Shown here: positions 6,860-16,358 of the stretch, piece after piece
How the letters are laid out: every line of letters begins with the position of its first letter
Numbering within the stretch: position 1 is the stretch's first letter
Assembly: GCA_050847315.1 (NCBI GenBank)
Contig: CP193791.1
Direction: 5' to 3' (one strand)
Length of the DNA stretch: 64,000 nt
From: Cedecea sp000277545
GTDB taxonomy: Bacteria > Pseudomonadota > Gammaproteobacteria > Enterobacterales > Enterobacteriaceae
Position numbers and translations under genes: made by a program
The notes under the pieces: generated by a model
The model's database searches: none
The model's input: only the letters and a program-made list of their open reading frames with translations
What the model was told of the DNA's origin: nothing

Positions 6860-9412
6860 TTAGAACAGCTCGTGCTCTTCCCCGTTATCGATAAGCGTCG
6901 TGCCTACTTCATGCACGGCCTGTTGCGTAGGCTGCGTACCTTCGATGAAATACTCTTCACGACTGTTGCCGCCGTTGGCTAACTGCCCGGTACTGCGATC
7001 AATATTGACAGTGACGATACCCGGTGGTGGCGTCATCGGCTCTTCTGGCACACCCGCCAGCGCGATTTTCATGAAATCATCCCAGGCGGGCTGGGCGCTC
7101 TTCGCGCCGCCTTCGTAGCCGGAGATCTGATCTTTAATCGCGCCTGAAGCCGTGGTGCGGCCAAGGTCGCGGCGATGGTCGTCAAAGCCAATCCAGACTG
7201 ACGTGACCACGCCCGGGCCGTAACCGGAGAACCAGGCATCTTTCGAACTGTTGGTTGTTCCGGTTTTGCCGCCGATATCCTTACGCTTCAAATCACGGCC
7301 TGCTCGCCAGCCGGTTCCCTGCCAGCCCGGCTCACCATAAATGTTGCTGTTAAGCGCACTTTTGATCAGGAAAGACAGCGGCGTGTTGATCACGTGTGGC
7401 GCATACTCCTCGCCCTGTGCTTTTGCCACCAGACCGCGGTTAGCTTGCTCCAGTTGAGGCATCGGTACGCTGCTGTTTTGCGGCGTTTGCGAAACGGCAA
7501 CGTCTTCTACGTCCTGGTTTTCCAGTACCGTTGATTTTGGCGTATCGCCGTAAATGACCGGAATATCGCAGCTGGCACAGGCAACCTTAGGCCTGGTCTC
7601 AAACACGGTATTACCCGCGTCGTCGACGATTTTGGTGATGTAGTAAGGGTCAACCAGGAAGCCGCCGTTTGCCATGACGGAGTAACCGCGAGCAACCTGC
7701 ATTGGCGTAAATGAGGCGGAGCCCAGGGCCAGCGATTCGGTATGCACAATATTTGCTGCAGGGAAGCCAAAGCGCTGCAGATATTCTGCGGCATAATCGA
7801 CGCCCATCGCCCGCATCGCACGTACCATCACCACGTTCTTGGACTGGCCCAGACCCTGACGCAGACGAATCGGCCCGGCGTATTGGGCCGGAGAGTTCTT
7901 AGGCCGCCAGTCGGAGCCTGCCCCGGCATCCCAGCGTGAAATAGGCACGTCATTAAGAATGCTTGCCAGCGTCAGGCCTTTGTCCATGGCTGCGGTATAC
8001 AGGAAAGGTTTGATGTTTGACCCTACCTGACGCAGCGCCTGGGTCGCACGGTTGAACTTGCTTTGGTTAAAGTCAAAACCGCCGACCAGCGCCAGCACGG
8101 CGCCATCGTGTGGATTGAGTGAAACCAGCGCCGAGTTAACGTCGGGCACCTGGCTAAGCCACCAGGCATCGTCCACCTTGCGTACCCAAATCTGCTGTCC
8201 GGCCTGTACCACGTCCGTTACTTTGCGTGGCGTAGCGCCTTGCGCGGTGTCGGAACGATACGGACGCGCCCAGCGCATGCCTTCCATACTCAGTGAAACA
8301 GAGCTGCCGTCGGCCAGCATGGCCGTGGCTTCATCAGGTACGGCGCGGGTGACAACCGCCGGGAAGAGCGGGCCATAAACCGGGAGGCTTTTCAGCGAAT
8401 CGGTGATTTTTTTCTTATCCCAGGCGCTTTCTCCCACTTTCCACAGCACATTAGATGGGCCGCGGTAGCCATGGCGCATGTCGTAGGCCATGACGTTGTT
8501 GCGGACGGCATCCTGGGCACCCTGCTGAATTTTACGGCTCAGCGTGGTGTAAACCTTGTAGCCATCTTCGTAAGCTTTATCGCCGTAGCGGGCGACCATG
8601 TCCTGACGCACCAGCTCTGAAAGATATGGCGCGGAGAAGGCGATTTCAGGCGTGTGATAGCTGGCGTCAATCGGCTGACTACGTGCTTCATCGTACTGGC
8701 TTTGGCTGATGTAACCTTCGCTCAGCATGCGCGACAGCACCACGTTACGGCGTGCCGTTGAACGATCCATGGAGTACAGCGGGTTAAACGTTGACGGCGC
8801 TTTAGGCAACCCGGCAATCACCGCCATCTCGCTCAGGGTCAGCTGATCGACCGTTTTGCCGAAGTAAACCTGAGCGGCAGCGCCGACGCCATAGGCGCGG
8901 TAACCGAGGTAGATTTTGTTCAGGTAGAGCTCGAGGATCTCGTCTTTGTTCAGCATCTGTTCAATGCGAACCGCAAGAAACGCTTCCTTAATTTTACGCA
9001 TCAGGGTGCGTTCGGGGCTCAGGAAGAAGTTACGCGCCAACTGCTGCGTAATGGTACTTGCGCCCTGAGAAGCATGGCCTGAGAACAGCGCTACGCTTGC
9101 AGCACGGAAGATGCCCACCGGGTCAACGCCGTGGTGCTCATAAAAGCGGCTGTCTTCTGTTGCGATAAACGCTTTTACCATCACCGGAGGGATCTGGTTC
9201 AGGGTCAGTGGAATACGGCGTTTTTCGCCGTACTGAGCGATAAGCTCGCCGTCAGCGCTGTAAACCTGCATTGGAATCTGCAGTCGCACATCTCTCAATG
9301 TCGCCACGTCGGGCAGCTGGGGCTCGATGTATTTGTATAAACCGTAAATCGAGCCAGCTCCCAGCAGAACGCAACAGACTGCAAGGATTAATAAATACTT
9401 TACGAACTTCAC
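6860..9412 (-). CDS. mrcA: Penicillin-binding protein 1A (bifunctional)
   Basis: 850 residues from the GTG at 9412, exactly the E. coli length. An ATG eight codons upstream (9436) is possible but would lengthen the cytoplasmic tail. A signal-anchor span covers about residues 5-25. The glycosyltransferase domain has EDSRFYEHHG. The transpeptidase has the active-site GSNIKPF (serine near 465), SKN, and KTGTT followed by SSKDAWF. It polymerises and crosslinks peptidoglycan in the periplasm. Divergent from hofM, as in E. coli. Confidence 0.96.
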   Translation of the reverse strand: MKFVKYLLILAVCCVLLGAGSIYGLYKYIEPQLPDVATLRDVRLQIPMQVYSADGELIAQYGEKRRIPLTLNQIPPVMVKAFIATEDSRFYEHHGVDPVGIFRAASVALFSGHASQGASTITQQLARNFFLSPERTLMRKIKEAFLAVRIEQMLNKDEILELYLNKIYLGYRAYGVGAAAQVYFGKTVDQLTLSEMAVIAGLPKAPSTFNPLYSMDRSTARRNVVLSRMLSEGYISQSQYDEARSQPIDASYHTPEIAFSAPYLSELVRQDMVARYGDKAYEDGYKVYTTLSRKIQQGAQDAVRNNVMAYDMRHGYRGPSNVLWKVGESAWDKKKITDSLKSLPVYGPLFPAVVTRAVPDEATAMLADGSSVSLSMEGMRWARPYRSDTAQGATPRKVTDVVQAGQQIWVRKVDDAWWLSQVPDVNSALVSLNPHDGAVLALVGGFDFNQSKFNRATQALRQVGSNIKPFLYTAAMDKGLTLASILNDVPISRWDAGAGSDWRPKNSPAQYAGPIRLRQGLGQSKNVVMVRAMRAMGVDYAAEYLQRFGFPAANIVHTESLALGSASFTPMQVARGYSVMANGGFLVDPYYITKIVDDAGNTVFETRPKVACASCDIPVIYGDTPKSTVLENQDVEDVAVSQTPQNSSVPMPQLEQANRGLVAKAQGEEYAPHVINTPLSFLIKSALNSNIYGEPGWQGTGWRAGRDLKRKDIGGKTGTTNSSKDAWFSGYGPGVVTSVWIGFDDHRRDLGRTTASGAIKDQISGYEGGAKSAQPAWDDFMKIALAGVPEEPMTPPPGIVTVNIDRSTGQLANGGNSREEYFIEGTQPTQQAVHEVGTTLIDNGEEHELF

Positions 9413-9551
9413 CTTAAATTTCCCATCAGGTTTCAATTGGGCAGTTTCTAAACAACCGCGCGGTAGTATAAAGGCAAGCCAGGAGCTTTGATATACCCGT
9501 TACTGTTTCGGGGTCAGGGCTGTTTATCATCCGGATAAGGAGATCGAAACC

Positions 9552-10367
9552 ATGATGTTTCCTGGTTGGCGGATTGGCCTGGATATTCAGGCGGAGGGCA
9601 TACGTGCCGCAGCCGTACAGTGGCACCGGCAAGGGTGGCAGTTGCGCCATTGGTGGCATTTACCTTTCCCGAAACAAACACTTGCGGACGGCATGTTACC
9701 CGAACTGGACACACTGCGCGAGGTACTTGCCGCATGGCGTAAAGAAATCCCCGTGCGCCATCATCTGCGGGTTGGGTTTCCTGCACAGAGGGCTTTGCAA
9801 CGCCAGGTTCCCAGGCCTCCCCAGCGGTTACAGGAATCGGCTCAAGAGAAGTATATCTCGGGTGCAACGGCTCGCCAGTTGCAAATGCCCTCGGAACAAC
9901 TTTGCTACGACTACCTAGAGGATGATTCGTCATTTTCCGTGACGGCGGCGAAACAGGCGGATATTGCTGCATTGCAGGCCATTTTTGCCAGCATGAATCT
10001 CTTTCCCCGGACGATAACGCCGGGAGACAAAATTCTGAGCGCCTTGCCTCAGAATTGTTATCCAGCGCATTGTCGTTTTCTGGTTCATGAAGAGCCGGGC
10101 TACTGGCTGTGGGCATCAGTCAATAACCGCAAACGTTCCGGCTGGCTGGATAAACGGCAGACAGTGGATTTCCCGGCTCTATGTCAGCAGTTGGAGGCCA
10201 GCGCCGACGAAATTGCCTTTAGCCATGCCGATGCCGGGCGCTCCTGGCCTGCCGGAGCAGAAAGGCTAAATGCCTGGCAACCCCTTGTCCGCCAGCAGCC
10301 GCCGTTGCCGCGTCATGGCGGGCTTTACACGCTCGCTTTGGGGCTCGCTCTGGGAGCCGAACGCTAA
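9552..10367 (+). CDS. hofM: HofM, PilM-like DNA-uptake assembly protein
   Basis: 271 residues. It starts at tandem ATG codons (MMFPGWRIGL); the second may be the true start. Position and an actin-like PilM fold (IGLDIQAEGIRAAAVQ near the N-terminus) identify it as the first gene of hofMNOPQ. It is strongly diverged from E. coli HofM, while HofQ is better kept. The homologous proteins form the cytoplasmic and inner-membrane part of a type IV pilus-like machine; in E. coli the genes are needed for using DNA as a nutrient. The stop overlaps the hofN start. Confidence 0.85.
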   Translation: MMFPGWRIGLDIQAEGIRAAAVQWHRQGWQLRHWWHLPFPKQTLADGMLPELDTLREVLAAWRKEIPVRHHLRVGFPAQRALQRQVPRPPQRLQESAQEKYISGATARQLQMPSEQLCYDYLEDDSSFSVTAAKQADIAALQAIFASMNLFPRTITPGDKILSALPQNCYPAHCRFLVHEEPGYWLWASVNNRKRSGWLDKRQTVDFPALCQQLEASADEIAFSHADAGRSWPAGAERLNAWQPLVRQQPPLPRHGGLYTLALGLALGAER

Positions 10368-10915
10368 TGATGCCGCTGATGAACCTTCTGCCATGGCGGC
10401 CGTTAAAACGCCGTCATCGGCTAAAACTTTGGGGCAGCCTTCTCATATGTGGCGTGCTTTTAATGATGGGGCTGATGCTGCTCTGGACTCAGTTTCTCGC
10501 CATGAAAGTGCGCTGGCAACAGGCCCAGTCAACCCAATATGAGGTGCAGGAATCCGCCCTGAAGACGCTGTTATCACGTCAGCTAACAGAGTTGAAAGAT
10601 AACCAGCAGCGGTGGGCGATATTGCAGGCGGAGGGGATGCGGAAAGGCAACATTTCACGTTGGGAAAACGTGCTGAATATGCTGGCCTCACGCTTGCCCG
10701 AAAACAGCTGGCTGCAGAGTGTTAGCTGGCAAAATGAAAGCGCAACCATCTCTGGCGTAGCGGGAGATGCACGGGAACTGGTGCAGGTTGAAGCAGTTCT
10801 GGCTGATTTACCCGGGGCGTTTAAGGTCAAGCCCGGTGAGTTGCGTGATGAAAAACACAAAGGTCTGGTCTTTACCTTCATCTTAAACGCCCCGGATGGC
10901 GAACATGCTCAGTAA
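10367..10915 (+). CDS. hofN: HofN, PilN-like inner-membrane protein
   Basis: 182 residues. A short basic N-terminus (PWRPLKRRHRLK) precedes one membrane span near residues 20-42, then a periplasmic domain. This is the PilN arrangement: the cytoplasmic tail is expected to contact HofM. The start overlaps the hofM stop (TAATG), and the 3' end overlaps hofO by 20 bases, so translation is probably coupled. Confidence 0.85.
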   Translation: MMPLMNLLPWRPLKRRHRLKLWGSLLICGVLLMMGLMLLWTQFLAMKVRWQQAQSTQYEVQESALKTLLSRQLTELKDNQQRWAILQAEGMRKGNISRWENVLNMLASRLPENSWLQSVSWQNESATISGVAGDARELVQVEAVLADLPGAFKVKPGELRDEKHKGLVFTFILNAPDGEHAQ

Positions 10916-11375
10916 CCTGGATCGCCTCATTGACGGGCATGTTGCATATCGGGTGTTGAGCCTGTTGGTGTGTCTGTTATTAACCGCTTTAGCCTGCTTA
11001 TGGCTGCTGGTTTGGCCCCTGCGACAAGAATTGCAGGTGAAGGAACAGCACAACCAGCAGCGCTGGCAGCATGTGCTCTCGCAGCAGCGGAAAATTGCCG
11101 TTTTGCCGAAACCAGAGCCGCTGCCTGATGCGGTGCCGCTGGAGACGTTTTCTGCCATGGCTGCGGTAAAACGGTCCGGCGGGAGACTGGTGATGTGGCG
11201 GCCTGAACCGCGACATTCTGTGTTGGAAATGCTGCTTCCCTGGCCCAATGTGCCGCCCCTTTTTAAGGAACTGACCAGCTATTCAAGCCTGAAGATACCG
11301 GCGTTTATCTTGAGTGAGGCCGGGGAAAAAGTGCGGGTTTTGCTTACTCTGGAGTTTATCGATGAAAGCCGCTAG
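10896..11375 (+). CDS. hofO: HofO, PilO-like inner-membrane protein
   Basis: 159 residues, with one membrane span near residues 18-40 and a periplasmic domain. The ATG at 10896 overlaps the end of hofN; a second ATG at 10905 is equally plausible and neither has a strong ribosome site. PilO-type proteins pair with PilN in the alignment complex. The assignment rests mainly on order and topology, because sequence similarity in this family is low. Confidence 0.8.
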   Translation: MANMLSNLDRLIDGHVAYRVLSLLVCLLLTALACLWLLVWPLRQELQVKEQHNQQRWQHVLSQQRKIAVLPKPEPLPDAVPLETFSAMAAVKRSGGRLVMWRPEPRHSVLEMLLPWPNVPPLFKELTSYSSLKIPAFILSEAGEKVRVLLTLEFIDESR

Positions 11376-11754
11376 TTGGATGTTACTGGCCGCACTCAGC
11401 TCGCCTCTGCAGTCGTCACCGCGTAATCCTTTTCTTTTACCCGTATCACCCTGTGAAGCGCTGCTTAAGCGGCTTGATGGCTGGCAGTTACGCGGCGTGT
11501 TTTACCCGACTGGCTCTGCAGAAAGTCTTGCCTTAATGCAATTCTCGGGGAAACGCTGGCAAAGGGTAAAAGAAGGTTTGTTTCTGGAGCCTGGTGTGCA
11601 GGTGACCACGCTTCTTGAGCGGCAGCTGAGAGCTTCGCTCAACGACGCCTGCGAAGGACGCTACTACCACTGGAAAATAGAGGGAAGAGTCAATGATAAG
11701 GCACATCGTGGCAGGCGTACTGATGCTGATGCCCCTGACGGCGTGGACGAATAA
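11362..11754 (+). CDS. hofP: HofP, small pilus-assembly protein
   Basis: 130 residues from the ATG at 11362, which overlaps the hofO end and gives a secretion-type N-terminus (MKAASWMLLAALSS). Mature segments include PRNPFLLP and a GWQLRGVFY stretch. It sits where pilP sits in pil operons; PilP is a periplasmic lipoprotein linking PilNO to the secretin, but no lipobox cysteine is evident here. The 3' end overlaps hofQ by 62 bases. Confidence 0.78.
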   Translation: MKAASWMLLAALSSPLQSSPRNPFLLPVSPCEALLKRLDGWQLRGVFYPTGSAESLALMQFSGKRWQRVKEGLFLEPGVQVTTLLERQLRASLNDACEGRYYHWKIEGRVNDKAHRGRRTDADAPDGVDE

Positions 11755-12940
11755 TCGCGTCACTCTGACGCTAGATGAAACGCCTGTCGTACAGGTGTTG
11801 CAGGCGCTGGCCGAGCAGCAAAACTTTAACGTGATGATTGCGCCTGAGGTGACGGGGAATCTCTCGCTACGTTTGGCCGATGTGTCGTGGGAGCAGGCTT
11901 TCCAGCAGGTACTCAGATTAGCAAACCTGACTTCGTCGAAGACGGGCAATATTCTTCAAATCCAGCAGAAACAGGATCCGGCGCAACGGCGCGCTCAGCA
12001 AGAGGCCGCTCGTAAGCAAAAAGCGCTTGAGCAGCCGCTGGTACAAGCGGTTTATACGCCGCGATATGCTGAAGTTGCCGACCTTGCCGCGGGGATCAAA
12101 GCTAATGAAGAAAAACTGCTTGGGCCCAAGGGCGGCATTACCGTGGATAAACGCACAAACCGGCTGGTGGTGCGCGACAGCCAGCAGGCGCAAAAGCGTG
12201 TTGCGGCCTGGATTAAAGACATGGATGTTTCGATGGGGCAGGTCGAGCTGTCCGCGCATATTGTCACCATCAACCAGGATAAGCTGCGAGAGCTTGGCGT
12301 GAAGTGGAGCGCCCCGGTAGGTGAGACGGCATCCGGGTTATACCAAACCACAACTGTCTCAAGTGAGTTAGCCGTAAACGCGGCAACCACAACGGTAGGG
12401 TTTAATATTGGCCGGATCAACGGCCGTATGCTTGAGCTTGAGCTCAGCGCGCTGGAGCAGCAGCAACAGCTGGAAATCATCGCCAGCCCACGCTTGCTGG
12501 TCGCACACCAACAGTCTGCCAGCATCAAGCAGGGTACTGAAATCCCGTATCAAGTCTCTAATGGCAAGAATGAAGCCACGTCGGTGGAATTTAAGGAGGC
12601 GGTGTTAGGTATGGAGGTCATGCCGACGATAAGTCACCACGGAACCATTCGCCTGCAGCTTCGCATCAGTCAAAATATGCCAGGACGCAGCATCCAGCAC
12701 GCAGATGGGGAAGCCCTCGCCATTGATAAGCAAGAGATTGAAACGCAGGTCGAGGTGAAGGATGGTGAGACGCTGGCGTTAGGCGGAATCTTCCAGCAGC
12801 AGAACAACCACACCAGGGATAGCGTTCCTTTACTGGGAAATATTCCTTTTATCGGCCAATTGTTCCGGCACGACGGGAAAAAGCACCAACGTCGGGAATT
12901 GGTCGTGTTCATTACGCCCAGGTTGATTGCATTACCTTAG
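11693..12940 (+). CDS. hofQ: HofQ secretin for DNA uptake
   Basis: 415 residues. A signal peptide covers about residues 1-19. An N-terminal secretin/STN-like domain (VTLTLDETPVVQVLQALAEQ) and an N1 domain follow. The C-terminal secretin domain has ELSAHIVTINQDKLRELG, the EFKEAVLGMEV strand and the closing VPLLGNIPFIGQLFR and RRELVVFITPRL motifs. Secretins form the outer-membrane pore of type IV pilus and DNA-uptake machines. All five hof genes are open and closely packed, so the locus appears intact. Confidence 0.93.
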   Translation: MIRHIVAGVLMLMPLTAWTNNRVTLTLDETPVVQVLQALAEQQNFNVMIAPEVTGNLSLRLADVSWEQAFQQVLRLANLTSSKTGNILQIQQKQDPAQRRAQQEAARKQKALEQPLVQAVYTPRYAEVADLAAGIKANEEKLLGPKGGITVDKRTNRLVVRDSQQAQKRVAAWIKDMDVSMGQVELSAHIVTINQDKLRELGVKWSAPVGETASGLYQTTTVSSELAVNAATTTVGFNIGRINGRMLELELSALEQQQQLEIIASPRLLVAHQQSASIKQGTEIPYQVSNGKNEATSVEFKEAVLGMEVMPTISHHGTIRLQLRISQNMPGRSIQHADGEALAIDKQEIETQVEVKDGETLALGGIFQQQNNHTRDSVPLLGNIPFIGQLFRHDGKKHQRRELVVFITPRLIALP

Positions 12941-13259
12941 CGTGTTTCCTCTTCCGCCTGCGGGTTTTTCTGCCAAACAGCACCCAGGTGTTTGACGGCA
13001 GAGAGGAATTAGCTTACAAGGTGTACCGTTTCGGGAGGCTGGGTATTGAGAGCCTGCGGCCGGTAAAGCTGGCGCACGGTTTTCATCCCAAGCTGGGCGC
13101 CAGGTGATTTATTCGGTTGCCAAACCCCCTTGAGTGTTGAGATAATTTTTAGTCTGATTCTCGAACTCACGCTTATGAGGTTTCAGTTCATGTCCCGCCG
13201 CAGCAAGTTGTTACCGGGCGGGTTTATCATCAACGAATTGTCTTAGTAGTACCGAAAAA
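12941..13259. other. hofQ-aroK intergenic region
   Basis: 319 bases without a convincing gene. It should contain the promoter for the aroK-to-trpS series. A TTGAGA/TAATTTTT stretch near 13135-13150 is promoter-like but weak. The only strong feature is the hairpin at 13194-13222 near the aroK start. No strong terminator for hofQ was seen. Confidence 0.55.
13194..13222 (+). promoter_or_regulatory. Hairpin in the aroK leader
   Basis: CCCGCC and GGCGGG arms form a 6-bp GC stem over a 17-base loop that can pair further (AGC/GTT). TTTATC follows, and the aroK ATG lies 38 bases downstream. It looks like a weak terminator or attenuator, or a leader structure that limits translation. Confidence 0.5.
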
Positions 13260-13781
13260 ATGGCAGAGAAACGCAATATCTTTCTGGTTGGGCCTATGGG
13301 TGCCGGCAAAAGCACTATTGGGCGTCAGTTAGCTCAGCAACTCAATATGGAATTTTTCGATTCTGATCAAGAGATTGAGAAACGTACCGGAGCTGATGTG
13401 GGCTGGGTATTCGACGTTGAAGGCGAAGAAGGCTTCCGCGATCGCGAAGAAAAAATCATCAACGAACTCACTGAAAAACAGGGCATCGTGCTGGCTACCG
13501 GTGGCGGTTCTGTGAAATCTCGTGAAACCCGCAATCGTCTTTCCGCCCGTGGCGTAGTGGTTTATCTTGAAACCACGATTGAGAAACAGCTTGCACGTAC
13601 TCAGCGCGATAAAAAACGTCCGCTGCTGCAGGTTGAGACTCCACCTCGTGAAGTTCTGGAAGCGCTGGCAGGTGAACGCAATCCGCTGTATGAAGAGATT
13701 GCCGATGTCACAATTCGCACCGATGATCAAAGCGCCAAAGTGGTCGCAAACCAGATCATTCATATGCTGGAAAGCAACTGA
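13260..13781 (+). CDS. aroK: Shikimate kinase I
   Basis: 173 residues, the E. coli length. P-loop GPMGAGKST at 11-19, shikimate-binding DSDQEIE and RDREE, and the GGGS motif in ATGGGSV are all present. It phosphorylates shikimate at the 3-hydroxyl, the fifth step towards chorismate. The ribosome site before the ATG is poor. First gene of the aroK-aroB-damX-dam-rpe-gph-trpS series, which in E. coli is read as a complex operon. Confidence 0.98.
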   Translation: MAEKRNIFLVGPMGAGKSTIGRQLAQQLNMEFFDSDQEIEKRTGADVGWVFDVEGEEGFRDREEKIINELTEKQGIVLATGGGSVKSRETRNRLSARGVVVYLETTIEKQLARTQRDKKRPLLQVETPPREVLEALAGERNPLYEEIADVTIRTDDQSAKVVANQIIHMLESN

Positions 13782-13839
13782 TTCTGGCTTAATCAAGAAA
13801 CGCCTGCGGGCAAAGCAACAATAAGGTGGGCTCCGCGTA

Positions 13840-14928
13840 ATGGAGAGGCTGACAGTCACTCTCGGGGAACGTAGTTACCCTATTACCATTGCCGCCGGGT
13901 TATTCAATGACCCGGCTTCCTTTTGGCCGCTGAAGGCTGGCGACCAGACCATGCTGGTTACCAATGAAACCCTTGCACCGCTCTATCTGGACAAGGTTCG
14001 TGGTCTTCTGGAACAGGCAGGCGTTAAAGTGGATACCGTCATTCTTCCGGATGGCGAGCAGTTTAAAAGCCTCGCGGTGCTTGATACCGTCTTTACGGCG
14101 CTGTTGGAAAAACCTCACGGCCGCGACACCACCTTGATTGCTTTAGGCGGTGGCGTTGTGGGCGATTTAACCGGTTTTGCCGCAGCGAGCTATCAGCGCG
14201 GGGTGCGTTTTATCCAGGTCCCTACCACACTGCTTTCGCAGGTGGACTCCTCCGTTGGCGGTAAAACTGCCGTTAACCATCCCCTCGGCAAAAACATGAT
14301 TGGCGCGTTTTACCAGCCCGCTTCGGTGGTGGTGGATCTCGACTGCCTGTCGACTTTGCCTGCTCGGGAGCTGGCTTCGGGCCTGGCGGAAGTCATTAAA
14401 TACGGCATCATTCTGGACGGCGAGTTCTTTGACTGGCTGGAAGAAAACATCGACGCATTGTTAAAGCTGGACGGCAAGGCAATGGCGTACTGCATTCGTC
14501 GTTGTTGTGAGCTGAAAGCCGAAGTTGTTGCCGCAGACGAGCGAGAAAGCGGCTTACGTGCTTTACTGAATCTGGGTCATACGTTTGGCCATGCCATTGA
14601 AGCTGAAATGGGCTATGGCAACTGGCTGCATGGCGAAGCCGTGGCGGCCGGAATGGTGATGGCGGCGCGTACCGCTCAGCGCCTGGGTCAATTCAGTGAG
14701 GCAGAAGTTCAGCGCGTGATTGCGCTGCTGGTGCGAGCCGGGTTACCGGTTAACGGGCCGCAGGAAATGTCCCCTGACGCGTATATGCCCCACATGATGC
14801 GTGACAAAAAAGTATTAGCCGGCGAGCTGCGTTTGATTCTGCCGCTGGCGATAGGGAAGAGTGAAGTGCGCGGTGGAGTACCGCACGATGTCGTTCTATC
14901 AGCCATTGCTGATTGCCAGCAGGCTTAA
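13840..14928 (+). CDS. aroB: 3-Dehydroquinate synthase
   Basis: 362 residues, full length. NAD-binding segments include DGEQFKSL and IALGGGVVGDLTGFAA. Zinc ligands fall in EVIKYG and LNLGHTFGHAIE, and VPTTLLSQVDSSVGGK is the family signature. It converts DAHP to 3-dehydroquinate, the second step of the shikimate pathway. It follows aroK by 58 bases, so two steps of one pathway are expressed together. Confidence 0.98.
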   Translation: MERLTVTLGERSYPITIAAGLFNDPASFWPLKAGDQTMLVTNETLAPLYLDKVRGLLEQAGVKVDTVILPDGEQFKSLAVLDTVFTALLEKPHGRDTTLIALGGGVVGDLTGFAAASYQRGVRFIQVPTTLLSQVDSSVGGKTAVNHPLGKNMIGAFYQPASVVVDLDCLSTLPARELASGLAEVIKYGIILDGEFFDWLEENIDALLKLDGKAMAYCIRRCCELKAEVVAADERESGLRALLNLGHTFGHAIEAEMGYGNWLHGEAVAAGMVMAARTAQRLGQFSEAEVQRVIALLVRAGLPVNGPQEMSPDAYMPHMMRDKKVLAGELRLILPLAIGKSEVRGGVPHDVVLSAIADCQQA

Positions 14929-15002
14929 CAACTAGAATTTTTATAGTATTTAACTTCGGGCGTGATGCAGAGATGAGCATACGCCTTTGAGTGGGGTGTT
15001 AA

Positions 15003-16295
15003 ATGGATGAGTTTAAACCAGAAGACGAGCTGAAACCCGATCCAAGCGATCGTCGTCCTGGGCGTTCCCGCAAACCTGACGAGTTCGATAAAGAACCGCA
15101 GATCAACGTTGATGACGTCGATCTTGATGCGGACGATCGTCGTCCTTCTCGTTCACGCCGTGAGCGTGAAGAAGAGGTTGAGGAAGAGTACGAAGGTGAT
15201 GACGGCCTGGCCGCAGAGCCTCGTCCGGCGCGTGGGCGTAAAAAGGCAGCAAAACAGAAAGCACCTGCTTCTCGCCAGCACATCATGATGGGCGTCGGGA
15301 TTCTGGTCCTGCTGCTGCTTATCATCGGCATCGGTTCAGCCCTGAAAGCTCCTTCATCTACCCCAGATACTGCCGAGCAAAAACCAGGCGCGGAGAAGAG
15401 CATCGATCTCTCCGGTTCGAACGGTGCGGCACCTGCCGACCAGGCAAATGCTGCTCAGCCACAGGCAGGGAATACCTCAGTAGCTGGCCAGCAGAATCCG
15501 CAGGATGTTTCCCTGCCACCTATTTCTTCTACACCAACCCAGGCCCAGACGCAGCCGCAGCCGGAAGGGCAGCAGCGCGTTGAGGTTCCTGGAAACCTGA
15601 ATAACGCCCTGACTCAGCCTCAGCAACAGGGCCAGATTGACAACGTGGTGAGCAATTCCACGCTGCCAACTGAACCCGCTACCGTCGCGCCAATCGCTGG
15701 CAGCAAAACCGAACCGCGTAAGCTGGCCGGCACCCAGGAGCCAACCCGCACCGTTGAATCTCGTCCTGAGCGCAAGAAAACGGTGATTGAGCCTGTGCGT
15801 AAAGCCGAGCCTAAACCACAGGTGAAAGCTGAAAGCAAACCAGTGGCAACGGTGAAACGTAGCGAACCTGCCCCGGCGGTTTCTGCTCCGGTCACTGCAC
15901 CATCAACCAGCGCAGCTACTTCAACCCCGGCTCCGAAAGCAACAGCATCTACTGCGCCAAAAGCAGCACCGCAAGCTGCAGCGACGGCCAGCACTGGCGG
16001 CACGGTAACGGGGGATGCGAGCGCCATTAAGAGTGCGCCAGGCAGCCACTACACGCTGCAGCTGAGCTCTTCTTCAAACTCCGCAAACCTGAATGCGTGG
16101 GCGAAAAAAGAGAATCTGCAGCACTATATGGTTTACCAGACTCAGCGTAACGGTCAGCCTTGGTTCGTGCTGGTGAGCGGTGTTTATGCCACGAAAGACG
16201 ATGCAAAACGCGCGGTGACAAGCCTGCCGGCAGACGTTCAGGCTAAGAATCCGTGGGCAAAACCTATTCATCAGGTGCAGTCTGACCTCAAGTGA
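15003..16295 (+). CDS. damX: DamX, SPOR-domain septal ring protein
   Basis: 430 residues. The cytoplasmic N-terminus is very charged and contains repeated DRRPGRSRK and DRRPSRSRR units. One membrane span lies near 98-118, then a long Ala/Pro/Gln-rich periplasmic linker. The C-terminal SPOR domain covers roughly 345-425 (HYTLQLSSSSN to WAKPIH). SPOR domains bind denuded septal peptidoglycan, and DamX affects division and bile tolerance in enterics. Lies between aroB and dam. Confidence 0.95.
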   Translation: MDEFKPEDELKPDPSDRRPGRSRKPDEFDKEPQINVDDVDLDADDRRPSRSRREREEEVEEEYEGDDGLAAEPRPARGRKKAAKQKAPASRQHIMMGVGILVLLLLIIGIGSALKAPSSTPDTAEQKPGAEKSIDLSGSNGAAPADQANAAQPQAGNTSVAGQQNPQDVSLPPISSTPTQAQTQPQPEGQQRVEVPGNLNNALTQPQQQGQIDNVVSNSTLPTEPATVAPIAGSKTEPRKLAGTQEPTRTVESRPERKKTVIEPVRKAEPKPQVKAESKPVATVKRSEPAPAVSAPVTAPSTSAATSTPAPKATASTAPKAAPQAAATASTGGTVTGDASAIKSAPGSHYTLQLSSSSNSANLNAWAKKENLQHYMVYQTQRNGQPWFVLVSGVYATKDDAKRAVTSLPADVQAKNPWAKPIHQVQSDLK

Positions 16296-16358
16296 AAATA
16301 AGCGCAGTCGCTGTCGGAGCCTTTCCACAGCTGGATAAGGTGTAAATAGTAAGACAGC

